DNA of 64,000 nt from Eubacteriales bacterium. GTDB taxonomy: Bacteria; Bacillota; Clostridia; Lachnospirales; Lachnospiraceae. Numbering within the stretch: the first letter of the stretch is position 1; every line of letters begins with the position of its first letter. Positions 27,297 to 36,205 of the stretch are shown in pieces. The notes beneath the pieces are model-generated. The model did not search any database. It was not told the DNA's origin and saw nothing but the letters and a program-made list of their open reading frames with translations. The stretch is from assembly GCA_030533405.1 (NCBI GenBank), contig JAUNJF010000011.1:31674-95673 (forward strand). Reading direction: 5' to 3'. Made by a program: the position numbers and the translations under genes.

Positions 27297-29957
27297 TTAT
27301 GCAAGTCCTTTTTCTTCTAACCAATCATATACAACAGGTTTTTGCTCTAATGTTCGTTTTGCGCGTACATCGAATAACAAAATTGTACATATCGTAAATA
27401 CAATAGAAATTGCAAACAAGACGATACATTGTGGCATCACGCTTGGTCCATTTTCTGCAATTGCCGAACGGAATGCATCCACTGAATAAGTAAATGGAAC
27501 CCATTTATGCAATACATTTGCCAAAGTACCTGAAATTTCTACCGGGTAAGTACCTGCTGATCCTGCCAACTGCAATACCATAAAGATTAACATCAGGAAG
27601 CTTCCAACCTTGCCTAATAATAAATTGAAGAAATACATAATCGACATAAATGCGGCCACAGCTGCAATTCCTACAATAAAGGTCTTGCCCATACTTGCTG
27701 GGTTAAATCCGATTCTTCTATGCAAGATAGCTAATAACAATGCAACCATGCAGATTCCCAATGGATATAAGATAACAGCCTTACTTGCCCACCATGCTTT
27801 TCCACTTGTCAATTCACCCTTGTAGCTTGCAATTGGATACATGAGACAAAATGCTAAACATCCAACCCAAAGGCCTACAGAGAACATGTATGCAGCCATA
27901 GCGTGACCATTGTTTTCTACTTTTGTAATCTGTGTTTCCTGAATTTCAACTGGTGCAGCAAACATTTCTAATGTTTCATCTGAAGCACGGTTATCACGAA
28001 TTTCTTTCTCGCCATCTACCATTGCATCATTTAATTCTACTGTACCATCCTTTAAATCATTTAATCCATTACCAAGTGTTACTGAGCCATCCTTTAATTT
28101 TCCTGCTCCATCTGATATTTTGGTTGCTCCATCTGCAAGCTGATTGACACCATTTACCAATGTTGCATTGTTGTTCACCAACTTCTGTGTGCCTTCACTT
28201 AACGCATTCACACCATCATTTAATTTTACAACACCAACATTTAAGCCGCTATATAAGGTATCCGCACCAGATGCCAATGACGCAGCGCCGGTCTTTAACG
28301 TTTTATTATTTGACTGCAATGTCGATAATCCAGTATTTAATGTTGCGATTCCACTGTCCAAAGTTTGCATGCCCTCTACCAAACCAGAACTGCCACTATT
28401 TGCCTGTGTAGCATTCAATGCATTTTGTACAGAAGTTACACTTCCTAATAAAGAATTCATAACCTCAGATGCACTATCTAAATACGCTGCATTTTTTTCT
28501 AATTCTGCCACGCCATTTGACAGTGCTGTCAACTTGGTCATAGCCTGTGGATCCATACCACCTAACGCAGTTCCAATCGCTGTAAGCGTTTTTGTTGTAC
28601 CGCCTAAATTAGCTTCTGCAGTTGCCAACTGTTTCGCTGCACCATCTTTTCCTAAGTTATTTGCTGCATTCCCTAATGATGCAGATGCATTATTTAAGGA
28701 TGCTAAAATCTTTTGTTTTGTTTCCTCTGAAATCTGTTCAGAATCCAAACTGTTTACAACCTCTTTTGCACTCGCAATCGAACCACCTGCAGCTGCAATA
28801 TTTTCTGTTGCTGATACTACCTTTGTCTTTGCATCTCCTACAGATGCAGCAGCATTGGTTGCATATTTATTGGCTGATTCAATACCAGGAGCTAATTCTC
28901 CTAAAGATGACAATGCACTAAAATCTGCACTTGCCAATCCCTGATACAACTGGTCGATACCATTTTTAATACCTGGCAAAGCCTGTGATGACAATGCCTG
29001 AATATTTGCTACATTTTCTGGTGTCAATTTACTATTCATCTGTGTCTGCATCGTCTGCAAACCAGCTAATAATTTTGTACTTCCCTCTTTCAAGGCTGCT
29101 GAACCCTGTGAAGCAGAAGTAACACCTGCTGTATAACTCTTAATACCTTCATTCAATGAGGTTGCACCCTCTGATAATTTCTTTGAACCAGGAACAGCTT
29201 GTTTTGACAAGCTACCAGTCCCCTTACTTAAAGTCTTCATCCCTTCATCGACTGTCTTTACACCATTGGTATATGTTGTAATTCCCTTTGCCAACGTATT
29301 CGTTCCTTCTTTAAACGTAATAGTGCTTTGTGCTAACACACCCAAATTGTCTGTAATTTTTTCATTTCCCTTTGCTAATTCATCTTCGCCTTCTAACATC
29401 TGCTTTGTTCCATCAATTGCATCATCAAATCCATCTCCAATGGATTGAATGCTATCAAATATGGTTTCTGCATATGTCTTTGAAATCTCTTCTGTGAGAT
29501 TTGCTTTTACCTCTTTCATCGCACTCTCACTTAATTTCATTGAAATGTAGTTCTTACCTGGATTGGTTTCATAATCCAAAACCATTTTTTGTGGTTTTTC
29601 ATCCATCAATGTAGATGCATTCTTCGAAAAATCCTCTGGAATTGTAACCACCATGTAATACGTTCCATTTTCCAATCCTGACCTTGCGGTATCCGCATCT
29701 ACTACATTAAATGCCATCGAATCATTATCCTTTAAATTATTGGCTAAATCTTCTCCAACTTTTAAATCCTTATCCTGAAAAGTTACTGGTTGATCTAAAT
29801 TGACCACTGCAACCGGAAGATATTTCAAATCTCCATATGGGTCCCACATCGAAGCTAAAAATAACCCCGCATAAAGTGCTGGTATGAGCATGATTGCTAC
29901 TAACACCAACAATAGTAATTTGTTGTTCCACAATGCTTTGATTTCACTTTTTATCAT
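27297..29957 (-). CDS. YhgE/Pip-family large membrane protein
   Basis: An 886-aa membrane protein. One N-terminal helix (residues 12-34) is followed by about 620 extracytoplasmic residues, then five helices in the last 220 residues resembling the ABC-2 permease fold. The middle is rich in heptad-like repeats such as LASGADTLYSGLNVGVVKLNDGV cut into short TLxxGxxxLxxG units, predicting long helical bundles. The family includes phage infection protein Pip and YhgE; some members belong to type VII secretion or drug efflux loci, but no such partner is adjacent. It is divergent from a TetR regulator that very likely controls it. Confidence 0.85.
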   Translation of the reverse strand: MIKSEIKALWNNKLLLLVLVAIMLIPALYAGLFLASMWDPYGDLKYLPVAVVNLDQPVTFQDKDLKVGEDLANNLKDNDSMAFNVVDADTARSGLENGTYYMVVTIPEDFSKNASTLMDEKPQKMVLDYETNPGKNYISMKLSESAMKEVKANLTEEISKTYAETIFDSIQSIGDGFDDAIDGTKQMLEGEDELAKGNEKITDNLGVLAQSTITFKEGTNTLAKGITTYTNGVKTVDEGMKTLSKGTGSLSKQAVPGSKKLSEGATSLNEGIKSYTAGVTSASQGSAALKEGSTKLLAGLQTMQTQMNSKLTPENVANIQALSSQALPGIKNGIDQLYQGLASADFSALSSLGELAPGIESANKYATNAAASVGDAKTKVVSATENIAAAGGSIASAKEVVNSLDSEQISEETKQKILASLNNASASLGNAANNLGKDGAAKQLATAEANLGGTTKTLTAIGTALGGMDPQAMTKLTALSNGVAELEKNAAYLDSASEVMNSLLGSVTSVQNALNATQANSGSSGLVEGMQTLDSGIATLNTGLSTLQSNNKTLKTGAASLASGADTLYSGLNVGVVKLNDGVNALSEGTQKLVNNNATLVNGVNQLADGATKISDGAGKLKDGSVTLGNGLNDLKDGTVELNDAMVDGEKEIRDNRASDETLEMFAAPVEIQETQITKVENNGHAMAAYMFSVGLWVGCLAFCLMYPIASYKGELTSGKAWWASKAVILYPLGICMVALLLAILHRRIGFNPASMGKTFIVGIAAVAAFMSIMYFFNLLLGKVGSFLMLIFMVLQLAGSAGTYPVEISGTLANVLHKWVPFTYSVDAFRSAIAENGPSVMPQCIVLFAISIVFTICTILLFDVRAKRTLEQKPVVYDWLEEKGLA

Positions 29958-30015
29958 AGCTCCATCTCCTTATATAATATGTAAATGATAAGGTATCCTC
30001 TTTTTTGAAGATTCC

Positions 30016-30062
30016 TACCTTTATTTGAAGGTAATTATATGGTATTGTTTCCCATAGTTCAA
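30016..30062 (-). promoter_or_regulatory. yhgE promoter with overlapping TetR-type operator
   Basis: Minus strand TTGAAC (30057-30062), 17-bp spacer, TATAAT (30034-30039). Directly adjoining the -10 is the perfect inverted repeat TACCTT-N6-AAGGTA (30016-30033). A further AAGGTA half-site lies at 29990-29995. A repressor bound there would block the transcription start. Confidence 0.7.
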
Positions 30063-30225
30063 TGGTCAATTTATTACATTTTTGTATAATAATACACACT
30101 TAGTTCATTTTTTGCGTATTATTTATCAATATTTTTTATCATTTTATATTTTTAATATACAGGTGTTGCTTTTTCCATAAATGAGATATATAATTAGACT
30201 ATTCTAACGAGAAGGGTGGCTTATT

Positions 30226-30837
30226 ATGAAGATGAACCTGATGGATTTGTCCATTCCAGAACTCAACATGGACCGTCGCCAAAGAAAAACACGTATGGCA
30301 ATCGAAAACGCATTACTGGATTTGATGCAGACCAAACCACTAGAAACGATTTCCATTAGCGAACTGGCTGATCATGCAGACATCAATCGTAAAACATTTT
30401 ATAATCATTACACATGTATAGAGGATGTTGTCGAGGATATTAATAAGAAGATATCCATGATTATCTTTGAAGCACTACCAGAGAAGATAACCATCAATAA
30501 TGAAATTGAGATTTATCATTTGCTCTTTGATCTGACAACCCAGATTGAACCACATAAGGCAATTTTAAAACAGGTAGCAAGAACTTCAGATAATTTTTCT
30601 TTCATCGATTATTTTAAAGATTTGATTTTTCCATACATCGAGCGGAATCTGATGAGTTATCATATTAACCCTGCAATTACACCATTTATCAATAACTATC
30701 TATTTAACGGAATTTCCAGTATCTATTATGAATGGTTTGAAAATGATGTACTTAACGCACAGCAGGTTGCACTTTTGTGCTATAATCTGACTATTTCTGC
30801 TATTCGGTTAGATAACTACAAAGACATTATGAAATAA
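30226..30837 (+). CDS. TetR/AcrR-family transcriptional regulator
   Basis: A 203-aa regulator. The N-terminal helix-turn-helix spans about residues 18-65 (KTRMAIENALLDLMQ...ISISELADHADINRKTFYNHY). The rest is the helical ligand-binding domain, including a TetR_C-like FLFNGISSIYYEWFEND. It is divergent from yhgE, and the TACCTT/AAGGTA operator is in the shared 268-bp region. GAAGGGTGG lies 7 bases before the ATG. The inducing ligand is unknown, but membrane-active compounds are plausible given the target. Confidence 0.88.
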   Translation: MKMNLMDLSIPELNMDRRQRKTRMAIENALLDLMQTKPLETISISELADHADINRKTFYNHYTCIEDVVEDINKKISMIIFEALPEKITINNEIEIYHLLFDLTTQIEPHKAILKQVARTSDNFSFIDYFKDLIFPYIERNLMSYHINPAITPFINNYLFNGISSIYYEWFENDVLNAQQVALLCYNLTISAIRLDNYKDIMK

Positions 30838-30875
30838 AAAAGAAGCTGATTCAATTTTGAATCAGCTTCTTTTTT
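30836..30875. terminator. Bidirectional terminator between tetR and the MATE gene
   Basis: AGAAGCTGATTCAA, two T, TTGAATCAGCTTCT with A-run before and T-run after: a 14-bp perfect stem usable on both strands. It overlaps both stop codons. Confidence 0.93.
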
Positions 30876-32259
30876 ATTCAGCGCCTTCTGGAATCGGTTT
30901 TATGATTTTTTTATAAATTCTCACCAAACATATTGTTGAAACGATAAACGACATAACCTCTGCAATCGGGAATGCCCACCATACTGCATTTAGCCCACCT
31001 ATTTTCGCTAAAATAAATGCAGCCGGAACCAGTACAACAAGCTGTCGCATAATAGACACAACCAAACTGTAAACTGCTTTTCCCAATGCCTGGAAAACCG
31101 TACCTGCAATAATACAGAACCAAGCAATCAAAAAATGTACCGCAATCACTCTTAATGCGTGACATCCTATTGTTAACATTTCATCGGAAGCATCAAAAAA
31201 TCCAAGTAAAATCTCTGGAATAAACTCAAATGATAATAAACCGATAAACATCAAAGTACCTGCAACCGCCATACTCAACTTAATCGTTTTCATCATTCGT
31301 TTCTTATTCTCTGCTCCGAAGTTATATGCAATGATTGGCGTAATACCATTATTTAATCCAAATATTGGCATAAAGAAGAAGCTCTGAAGCTTAAAATAAA
31401 CACCAAATACTGCAGTTGCTGTCGGCGTAAACTCAATCAAAATCTTATTCATACTGTAAGTCATAATCGATCCAATCGACTGCATAATAATCGAAGGAAT
31501 ACCAACTGCATATATATTACCAATGATTTTTCCGTCTGGTCTAAAACCTTTAAACGAAAGTTTCACTTCGTGATTAACTTTTAAATTAAATACAAACGCA
31601 ATCAATCCAGCAACACACTGGCCAATTACAGTCGCAATCGCGGCACCAGCAATTCCCATTTTCGGAGCGCCAAGTAATCCAAAAATCAAAATAGGATCCA
31701 AAATAATATTGGTAAGTGCTCCACAAGTTTGCGAAATCATACTAAACATTGTTCTACCTGTCGAGGTCAGCAAACGTTCAAAATAAAACTGTGCAAACAA
31801 ACCAAAGGAAAAAATCATGACAATACTTAGATAAGTAACACCATATTGCATAATATCATCATTTCCTGATTTTATCTGACTAGCATAAAACGGTTTTACC
31901 GCAATCAAACCAATAATCAAAAACAAAAAATAGCTTAACACATAAACAAATCCACCATTTGTAGCTGTTGCATTTACTTTCTTTGTATCCTTTTCACCTA
32001 ACGATTTTGACAGTAACGCATTAATTCCTACACCTGTTCCTGCACCTACAGCAATCAATAGTGTCTGCAACGGAAACGCTAGTGAAACAGCAGTTAATGC
32101 ATCTTCTGCCAGCTTCGAAACAAATATACTATCTACTATATTATATAACGACTGCACCAACATAGAAAACATCATCGGAACAGACATATTGAATACCAAT
32201 TTAGGAATTGGCATAACGCCCATTTTATTCTCTTGAACTTCAACCTTTTCTTCGCCCAT
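30874..32259 (-). CDS. MATE-family multidrug/organic cation exporter
   Basis: A 461-aa protein with about twelve hydrophobic helices in two homologous halves, of the DinF/NorM-like MATE superfamily, expected to export drugs or toxic metabolites using an ion gradient. Family motifs include PMMFSMLVQSLYNIVDSIFV near the start and VGAGTGVGINALLSKSLGE. Helix 7-8 carries FGLNNGITPIIAYNFGAEN. GGAG seven bases upstream supports the ATG. Its 307-bp leader is full of inverted repeats, which may be regulatory. Substrate unknown. Confidence 0.9.
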   Translation of the reverse strand: MGEEKVEVQENKMGVMPIPKLVFNMSVPMMFSMLVQSLYNIVDSIFVSKLAEDALTAVSLAFPLQTLLIAVGAGTGVGINALLSKSLGEKDTKKVNATATNGGFVYVLSYFLFLIIGLIAVKPFYASQIKSGNDDIMQYGVTYLSIVMIFSFGLFAQFYFERLLTSTGRTMFSMISQTCGALTNIILDPILIFGLLGAPKMGIAGAAIATVIGQCVAGLIAFVFNLKVNHEVKLSFKGFRPDGKIIGNIYAVGIPSIIMQSIGSIMTYSMNKILIEFTPTATAVFGVYFKLQSFFFMPIFGLNNGITPIIAYNFGAENKKRMMKTIKLSMAVAGTLMFIGLLSFEFIPEILLGFFDASDEMLTIGCHALRVIAVHFLIAWFCIIAGTVFQALGKAVYSLVVSIMRQLVVLVPAAFILAKIGGLNAVWWAFPIAEVMSFIVSTICLVRIYKKIIKPIPEGAE

Positions 32260-32304
32260 GTTACTCCTCTTTTCTTACCTTCTATTTCGCCCCTTCTATT
32301 TCTC

Positions 32305-32452
32305 GTTGTCCCCACGTTCCGTGGGTCCTTCAGTTTTGCTCCACAAAACTACAACTTACATATCCGGGACTCCTTCGTTCGTCCCGACCCTTTTGCGTTG
32401 CCTGCCACGTTCCGTGGCTCATTATGTTTCGCCTTGCGAAACAGCAACGCAA
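32305..32452. repeat. Cluster of inverted repeats forming two related junction-like modules
   Basis: The 307 bases between the MATE and yebC genes hold no credible gene. Module A: outer GTTGT/ACAAC (32305-32309, 32350-32354) encloses CCCACG-TTC-CGTGGG (32311-32325) and AGTTTTG/CAAAACT (32332-32350). Module B: outer TTGCGTTGC/GCAACGCAA (32393-32401, 32444-32452) encloses GCCACG-TTC-CGTGGC (32404-32418) and GTTTCGC-CTT-GCGAAAC (32426-32442). Between them lies CGGGAC-N10-GTCCCG (32365-32386). The modules share design and partly sequence, so they look like diverged copies. They could be a structured MATE leader RNA or a palindromic repeat element. Confidence 0.6.
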
Positions 32453-32487
32453 CGGGTGGTTTCTCTAAGATTTCGCCCTCAAATGCC

Positions 32488-32549
32488 AACGAAAAACAGG
32501 CGACACCATTCTTTGTGCAAGCGCAGAATGCCATCGCCTGTTTTTCGTT
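32488..32549 (-). terminator. Long hairpin terminator after yebC
   Basis: A 16-bp stem AACGAAAAACAGGCGA/TCGCCTGTTTTTCGTT with inner ATTCT/AGAAT, and a T-run inside the 3' arm. Further outer pairing TAAGATTTCG/CGAAATCTTA (32466-32475, 32560-32569) extends the imperfect inverted repeat to about 104 bp and reaches the yebC stop codon. Confidence 0.7.
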
Positions 32550-32566
32550 GTCGCTTGAGCGAAATC

Positions 32567-33295
32567 TTATTCGTCCCAGTTGTGGTAAACAGCCTGGACA
32601 TCGTCGTCCTCGTCAAGTAAATCTAAAATCTTGTTCATCTTCTTGATGTCTTCTTCTGAAGTAAGCTCTACGTAGTTCTGTGGAACCATTGTTACTTCTG
32701 CTGAAGCCATAGCAATCTTTTCATTCTCTAATGCTTCACGCACCTGTGAAAAATCTTCTGGTGCTGTTAAAATCTCAAAGCTATCTTCTTCCTCAGAAAA
32801 GTCTTCTGCACCTGCATCCAATGCAATCATCATCAAATCATCAGCGTCCATATCACACTCTTCTTTGTCGATGATAATCTGACCCTTCTTATCAAACATA
32901 AATGACACACAGCCTGTTGTTCCAACATTTCCGCCACCCTTTGTAAATGCATTTCTTACATTAGAAGCAGTACGATTCTTGTTATCTGTAAGTGCATCTA
33001 CGATAATCGCTGTTCCATTTGGTCCATATCCTTCATATGTAATACCTACATAGTTAACAGCATTTGCATCACCAGCTGCCTTTTTGATACCACGCTCAAT
33101 TGTATCATTTGGCATATTGTTTGCTTTTGCCTTAGCAATGACATCACGAAGCTTAGAGTTATTGTTTGGATCAGCTCCGCCTTCTTTTACTGCAACTGCG
33201 ATTTCTCTTCCGATGACTGTAAATATCTTACCTCTAGCTGCATCATTTTTTTCTTTTTTATGTTTAATATTAGCAAACTTTGAATGTCCTGACAT
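32567..33295 (-). CDS. yebC: YebC/PmpR-family protein (TACO1-like)
   Basis: A 242-aa cytosolic protein with the family start [20 protein letters not shown] and the conserved [15 protein letters not shown] and [11 protein letters not shown] segments. Family members act as transcriptional regulators (PmpR) or help ribosomes through proline-rich stretches (YebC/TACO1). No partner is linked. A possible promoter is TTGAAA-17-TAAAGT (33353-33381, minus strand). Confidence 0.93.
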   Translation of the reverse strand: MSGHSKFANIKHKKEKNDAARGKIFTVIGREIAVAVKEGGADPNNNSKLRDVIAKAKANNMPNDTIERGIKKAAGDANAVNYVGITYEGYGPNGTAIIVDALTDNKNRTASNVRNAFTKGGGNVGTTGCVSFMFDKKGQIIIDKEECDMDADDLMMIALDAGAEDFSEEEDSFEILTAPEDFSQVREALENEKIAMASAEVTMVPQNYVELTSEEDIKKMNKILDLLDEDDDVQAVYHNWDE

Positions 33296-33417
33296 CTTTT
33301 ACTCTCCTATCTCTTCTATTCTGTATTGTGCAAAAGCTCACACACTCTTCATACTTTACCATTACACTAAAACTTTTTCAAGCCTTAATTCTACATCTAT
33401 CAATGATTTTCAAATCA

Positions 33418-34560
33418 TTACATCGGTTTTACGTTATTCGGAAGATATTCCCGCTGTTGCTCTCTCTTACTTGTCGCATTACGTACCAGCTTATATAGTG
33501 ACGCTGCAATTGGCACACCAACAAGCATACCTACAACACCGCCTAGTCCACTTCCGACCATAATCGCTGCCAAAACCCAAATGCCTGGAAGTCCAATAGA
33601 AGAACCAACTACCTTTGGATAAATGAAGTTTCCTTCAATCTGTTGCAGGATAAGTAAATAAACCAAGAAAACCAATGCCTGCTTTGGCTCTACCGTCACA
33701 ATCATAAATGCACCAAGAACAGCTCCAATATACGCACCAAAAACTGGAATCAACGCTGTAAGACCTACCAATGCACCAATTGAACCTGCATATGGCAATC
33801 GAAGCACATACATACCAATCGCACAAAGACTTCCCAAAATAATCGCTTCCGTAACCTGTCCTACAATAAAGCTAGAAAAACACTGATCCACTACCTTTAA
33901 TACATAAGAAATCTTTTCATATACCGTACGATTTAAAAAAGCCTTCATCACACGGCTAATCTTTTCACCTACTTCTTCTTTACAAGCAAGCACATACAAA
34001 CTGAAAATAATACCGACAACAATATTGGTAACAGTTCCCACAAAAGAGCCTAAAAATGTTGTTGCTGACTCCCATAATCCTTTGGTACCCTTCATCAATC
34101 CAGTAGATACCTTATTGAAAATATTTCCCCAATCCAGATTCAAATTCTTTAATTCCTTTTGAAATGTTGGAATTTCATCTGATTTTGAAATCAAAAATGC
34201 AATCAATTCATCAATTGCCTCCGGCACACCCTTTGATATAATTACAAAACAGTTTACTACCTGTGGAATCACCAGATATAAAACAAAAAATACAATAAAT
34301 ACCAACAATGCAACCGACAAAATCATACAAACAGGTCGTCTTGTTTTTACAATCAACATATTGTTACTTTTCGGAGCATAAATTCGCTCCAGTCTTACCA
34401 TTAAAATATTTAGCACATATGCAAACACACATCCTAGCAACAATGGATATGCTACCGCAAATAGTTTTGCACCAAAACCAATCACTTCGTTGACATGCAT
34501 TACAAGTAGACATAATATTGCCACAATCAATCCACGTCCTATAAATTTTTTCGTACTCAT
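33418..34560 (-). CDS. AI-2E-family membrane permease
   Basis: A 380-aa polytopic protein (about eight helices) of the AI-2E/UPF0118 family, described variously as autoinducer-2 exporters, Na+/H+ antiporters or sporulation-linked permeases. The C-terminal half has the conserved YIGAVLGAFMIVTVEPKQAL and GNFIYPKVVGSSIGLPGIWV region. It is divergent from the AAA+ gene at 34743. Function cannot be narrowed from sequence. Confidence 0.87.
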   Translation of the reverse strand: MSTKKFIGRGLIVAILCLLVMHVNEVIGFGAKLFAVAYPLLLGCVFAYVLNILMVRLERIYAPKSNNMLIVKTRRPVCMILSVALLVFIVFFVLYLVIPQVVNCFVIISKGVPEAIDELIAFLISKSDEIPTFQKELKNLNLDWGNIFNKVSTGLMKGTKGLWESATTFLGSFVGTVTNIVVGIIFSLYVLACKEEVGEKISRVMKAFLNRTVYEKISYVLKVVDQCFSSFIVGQVTEAIILGSLCAIGMYVLRLPYAGSIGALVGLTALIPVFGAYIGAVLGAFMIVTVEPKQALVFLVYLLILQQIEGNFIYPKVVGSSIGLPGIWVLAAIMVGSGLGGVVGMLVGVPIAASLYKLVRNATSKREQQREYLPNNVKPM

Positions 34561-34742
34561 CTAGTATCCTCCGTCTGTTTTCATCACATACTATTGACAT
34601 GAAACTCTCACTTTCCCTGCCATTTTCTCACAATATATTACCACACATTTCGCCATTTTGCACCCTCTATTCCTATTGATGTAACATAGTTTTTTTGATA
34701 TTATGAATAATATATATATTAAGTGTAGACAAGGAGAACACA

Positions 34743-36188
34743 ATGGATACAGAAACACAAAATACCTTCCATACTGTCATGTCAATTGCCGGACGCATTG
34801 ACAAGTCACTTATGAAAGAACAAATAGATCATGAAAATGTACAGGAGCTTCTTCGAATTGATTTGCGCAATTTTTTAGTGTTTTTAACTGTGGCAGACCA
34901 TATTGTTGCAAAGGATGAAATTCGCTATATCAACAAATCTCTCGGCTACAATTTCGACGCAAACACCATGAAACGCTTTGCAACAGAAAGTGAAGTAATG
35001 CGTGATACCTTTTTAAATGATCCGCCAAAATCCATGCGTTACTTTCTAAAATATGCAAATGATATCGACACCATTCCAGAAGCAAAATACTACAACATCA
35101 AAAAATTGTATATTATGCTTTATCAGGAACTTGGTGAAGATTTTCTTTCCAACTGTCGTCACGTTGATGTGACAGAGGTCAATCAGTTAACCAGATATCG
35201 TTTTATGTTAGAAAGCAAAGCGAAAGCCTACGATAAATCTGGTACGATGTCGATTCGTCGACCTGATAGTATTCCATTTAAACGAAAGGAGAAAGAGCAC
35301 ATCGAAGCAAATACAGAAAAAGAACCGGAAACAACATTCATTGGTAGCATTTCTGGCGGCGACAAAACCATTGATGATCTGGATTCTTTATTAAAGCAGT
35401 TAGATGGCTTAATTGGTCTTCAGTCTGTTAAAACAGAGGTAAAGAATTTAATCAACCTGTTAAAAATTATCGAATTACGTACAAAAAACGGATTAAAAGC
35501 ACCATCTGTTGCAAAGCATTTTGTGTTTACCGGTAATCCTGGAACTGGTAAAACCACAGTTGCAAGATTACTATCCGAAATCTTTTGCGCACTTGGCATT
35601 CTTTCAAAAGGACATATTGTCGAAGTTGACCGTTCTGGTTTGGTTGCCGGATATATGGGCCAAACAGCCATCAAAGTAAAAGAGGTCATCGATCAGGCAA
35701 TCGGCGGTGTTCTTTTTATTGATGAGGCCTATTCTCTTTCTAATGATACGAACGGAAATGATTTTGGTAAAGAAGCTATTGATACGCTGGTAAAGGCTAT
35801 GGAAGACAATCGTGACAACTTAATCGTAATCGTTGCTGGTTATCCAGACTTAATGGAACAGTTTATCGATTCCAATCCAGGTCTTAAATCACGTTTTCAA
35901 AAAACAATTGCCTTTCCAGATTACGATGCAAATGAGTTATTCAAAATTTTTGAAAACAGCTGCAACAGCAACGACTATCACCTAGATGACGATGCAAAAA
36001 CATACGTCCATTCCAAACTGGAAGAATATGTTGCAAATAAAGACGCAAATTTCGGAAATGCGCGTGATATCCGTAACTTTATTGATGTTGCAATTTCTGC
36101 ACAGGCGAACCGACTTCTTGAAAACAACACACCGGATGCGGATGCCTTAACAACCTTAACCGTAGAAGATGTACAATCTATTTTCTAG
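34743..36188 (+). CDS. AAA+ ATPase of the SpoVK/CbbX group with an N-terminal extension
   Basis: A 481-aa ATPase. Residues about 220-481 form a CbbX/SpoVK-type AAA+ module: Walker A VFTGNPGTGKTTVARLL, pore-loop area RSGLVAGYMGQTA, Walker B GVLFIDEAYSL and sensor region GLKSRFQKTIAFPDY. Residues 1-150 resemble a TerB-like helical domain (FLVFLTVADHIVAKDEIRYI), not part of classical SpoVK (about 320 aa). The role is probably ATP-driven protein remodelling, targets unknown. AAGGAG precedes the ATG. A LysR gene follows 17 bp later, so they likely share a transcript. Confidence 0.82.
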   Translation: MDTETQNTFHTVMSIAGRIDKSLMKEQIDHENVQELLRIDLRNFLVFLTVADHIVAKDEIRYINKSLGYNFDANTMKRFATESEVMRDTFLNDPPKSMRYFLKYANDIDTIPEAKYYNIKKLYIMLYQELGEDFLSNCRHVDVTEVNQLTRYRFMLESKAKAYDKSGTMSIRRPDSIPFKRKEKEHIEANTEKEPETTFIGSISGGDKTIDDLDSLLKQLDGLIGLQSVKTEVKNLINLLKIIELRTKNGLKAPSVAKHFVFTGNPGTGKTTVARLLSEIFCALGILSKGHIVEVDRSGLVAGYMGQTAIKVKEVIDQAIGGVLFIDEAYSLSNDTNGNDFGKEAIDTLVKAMEDNRDNLIVIVAGYPDLMEQFIDSNPGLKSRFQKTIAFPDYDANELFKIFENSCNSNDYHLDDDAKTYVHSKLEEYVANKDANFGNARDIRNFIDVAISAQANRLLENNTPDADALTTLTVEDVQSIF

Positions 36189-36205
36189 AAAGGGGCTCAT
36201 TACCT

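Noticed and set aside
28144-28944. 266-codon open frame on the plus strand inside the yhgE gene
   Set aside because: Antisense shadow of the repetitive yhgE coding region; low-complexity product, no ribosome site, and yhgE itself has clear domains.
32233-32646. Plus-strand ORFs of 120-137 codons between MATE and yebC
   Set aside because: They cross the inverted-repeat cluster and both flanking genes in antisense, without start signals.
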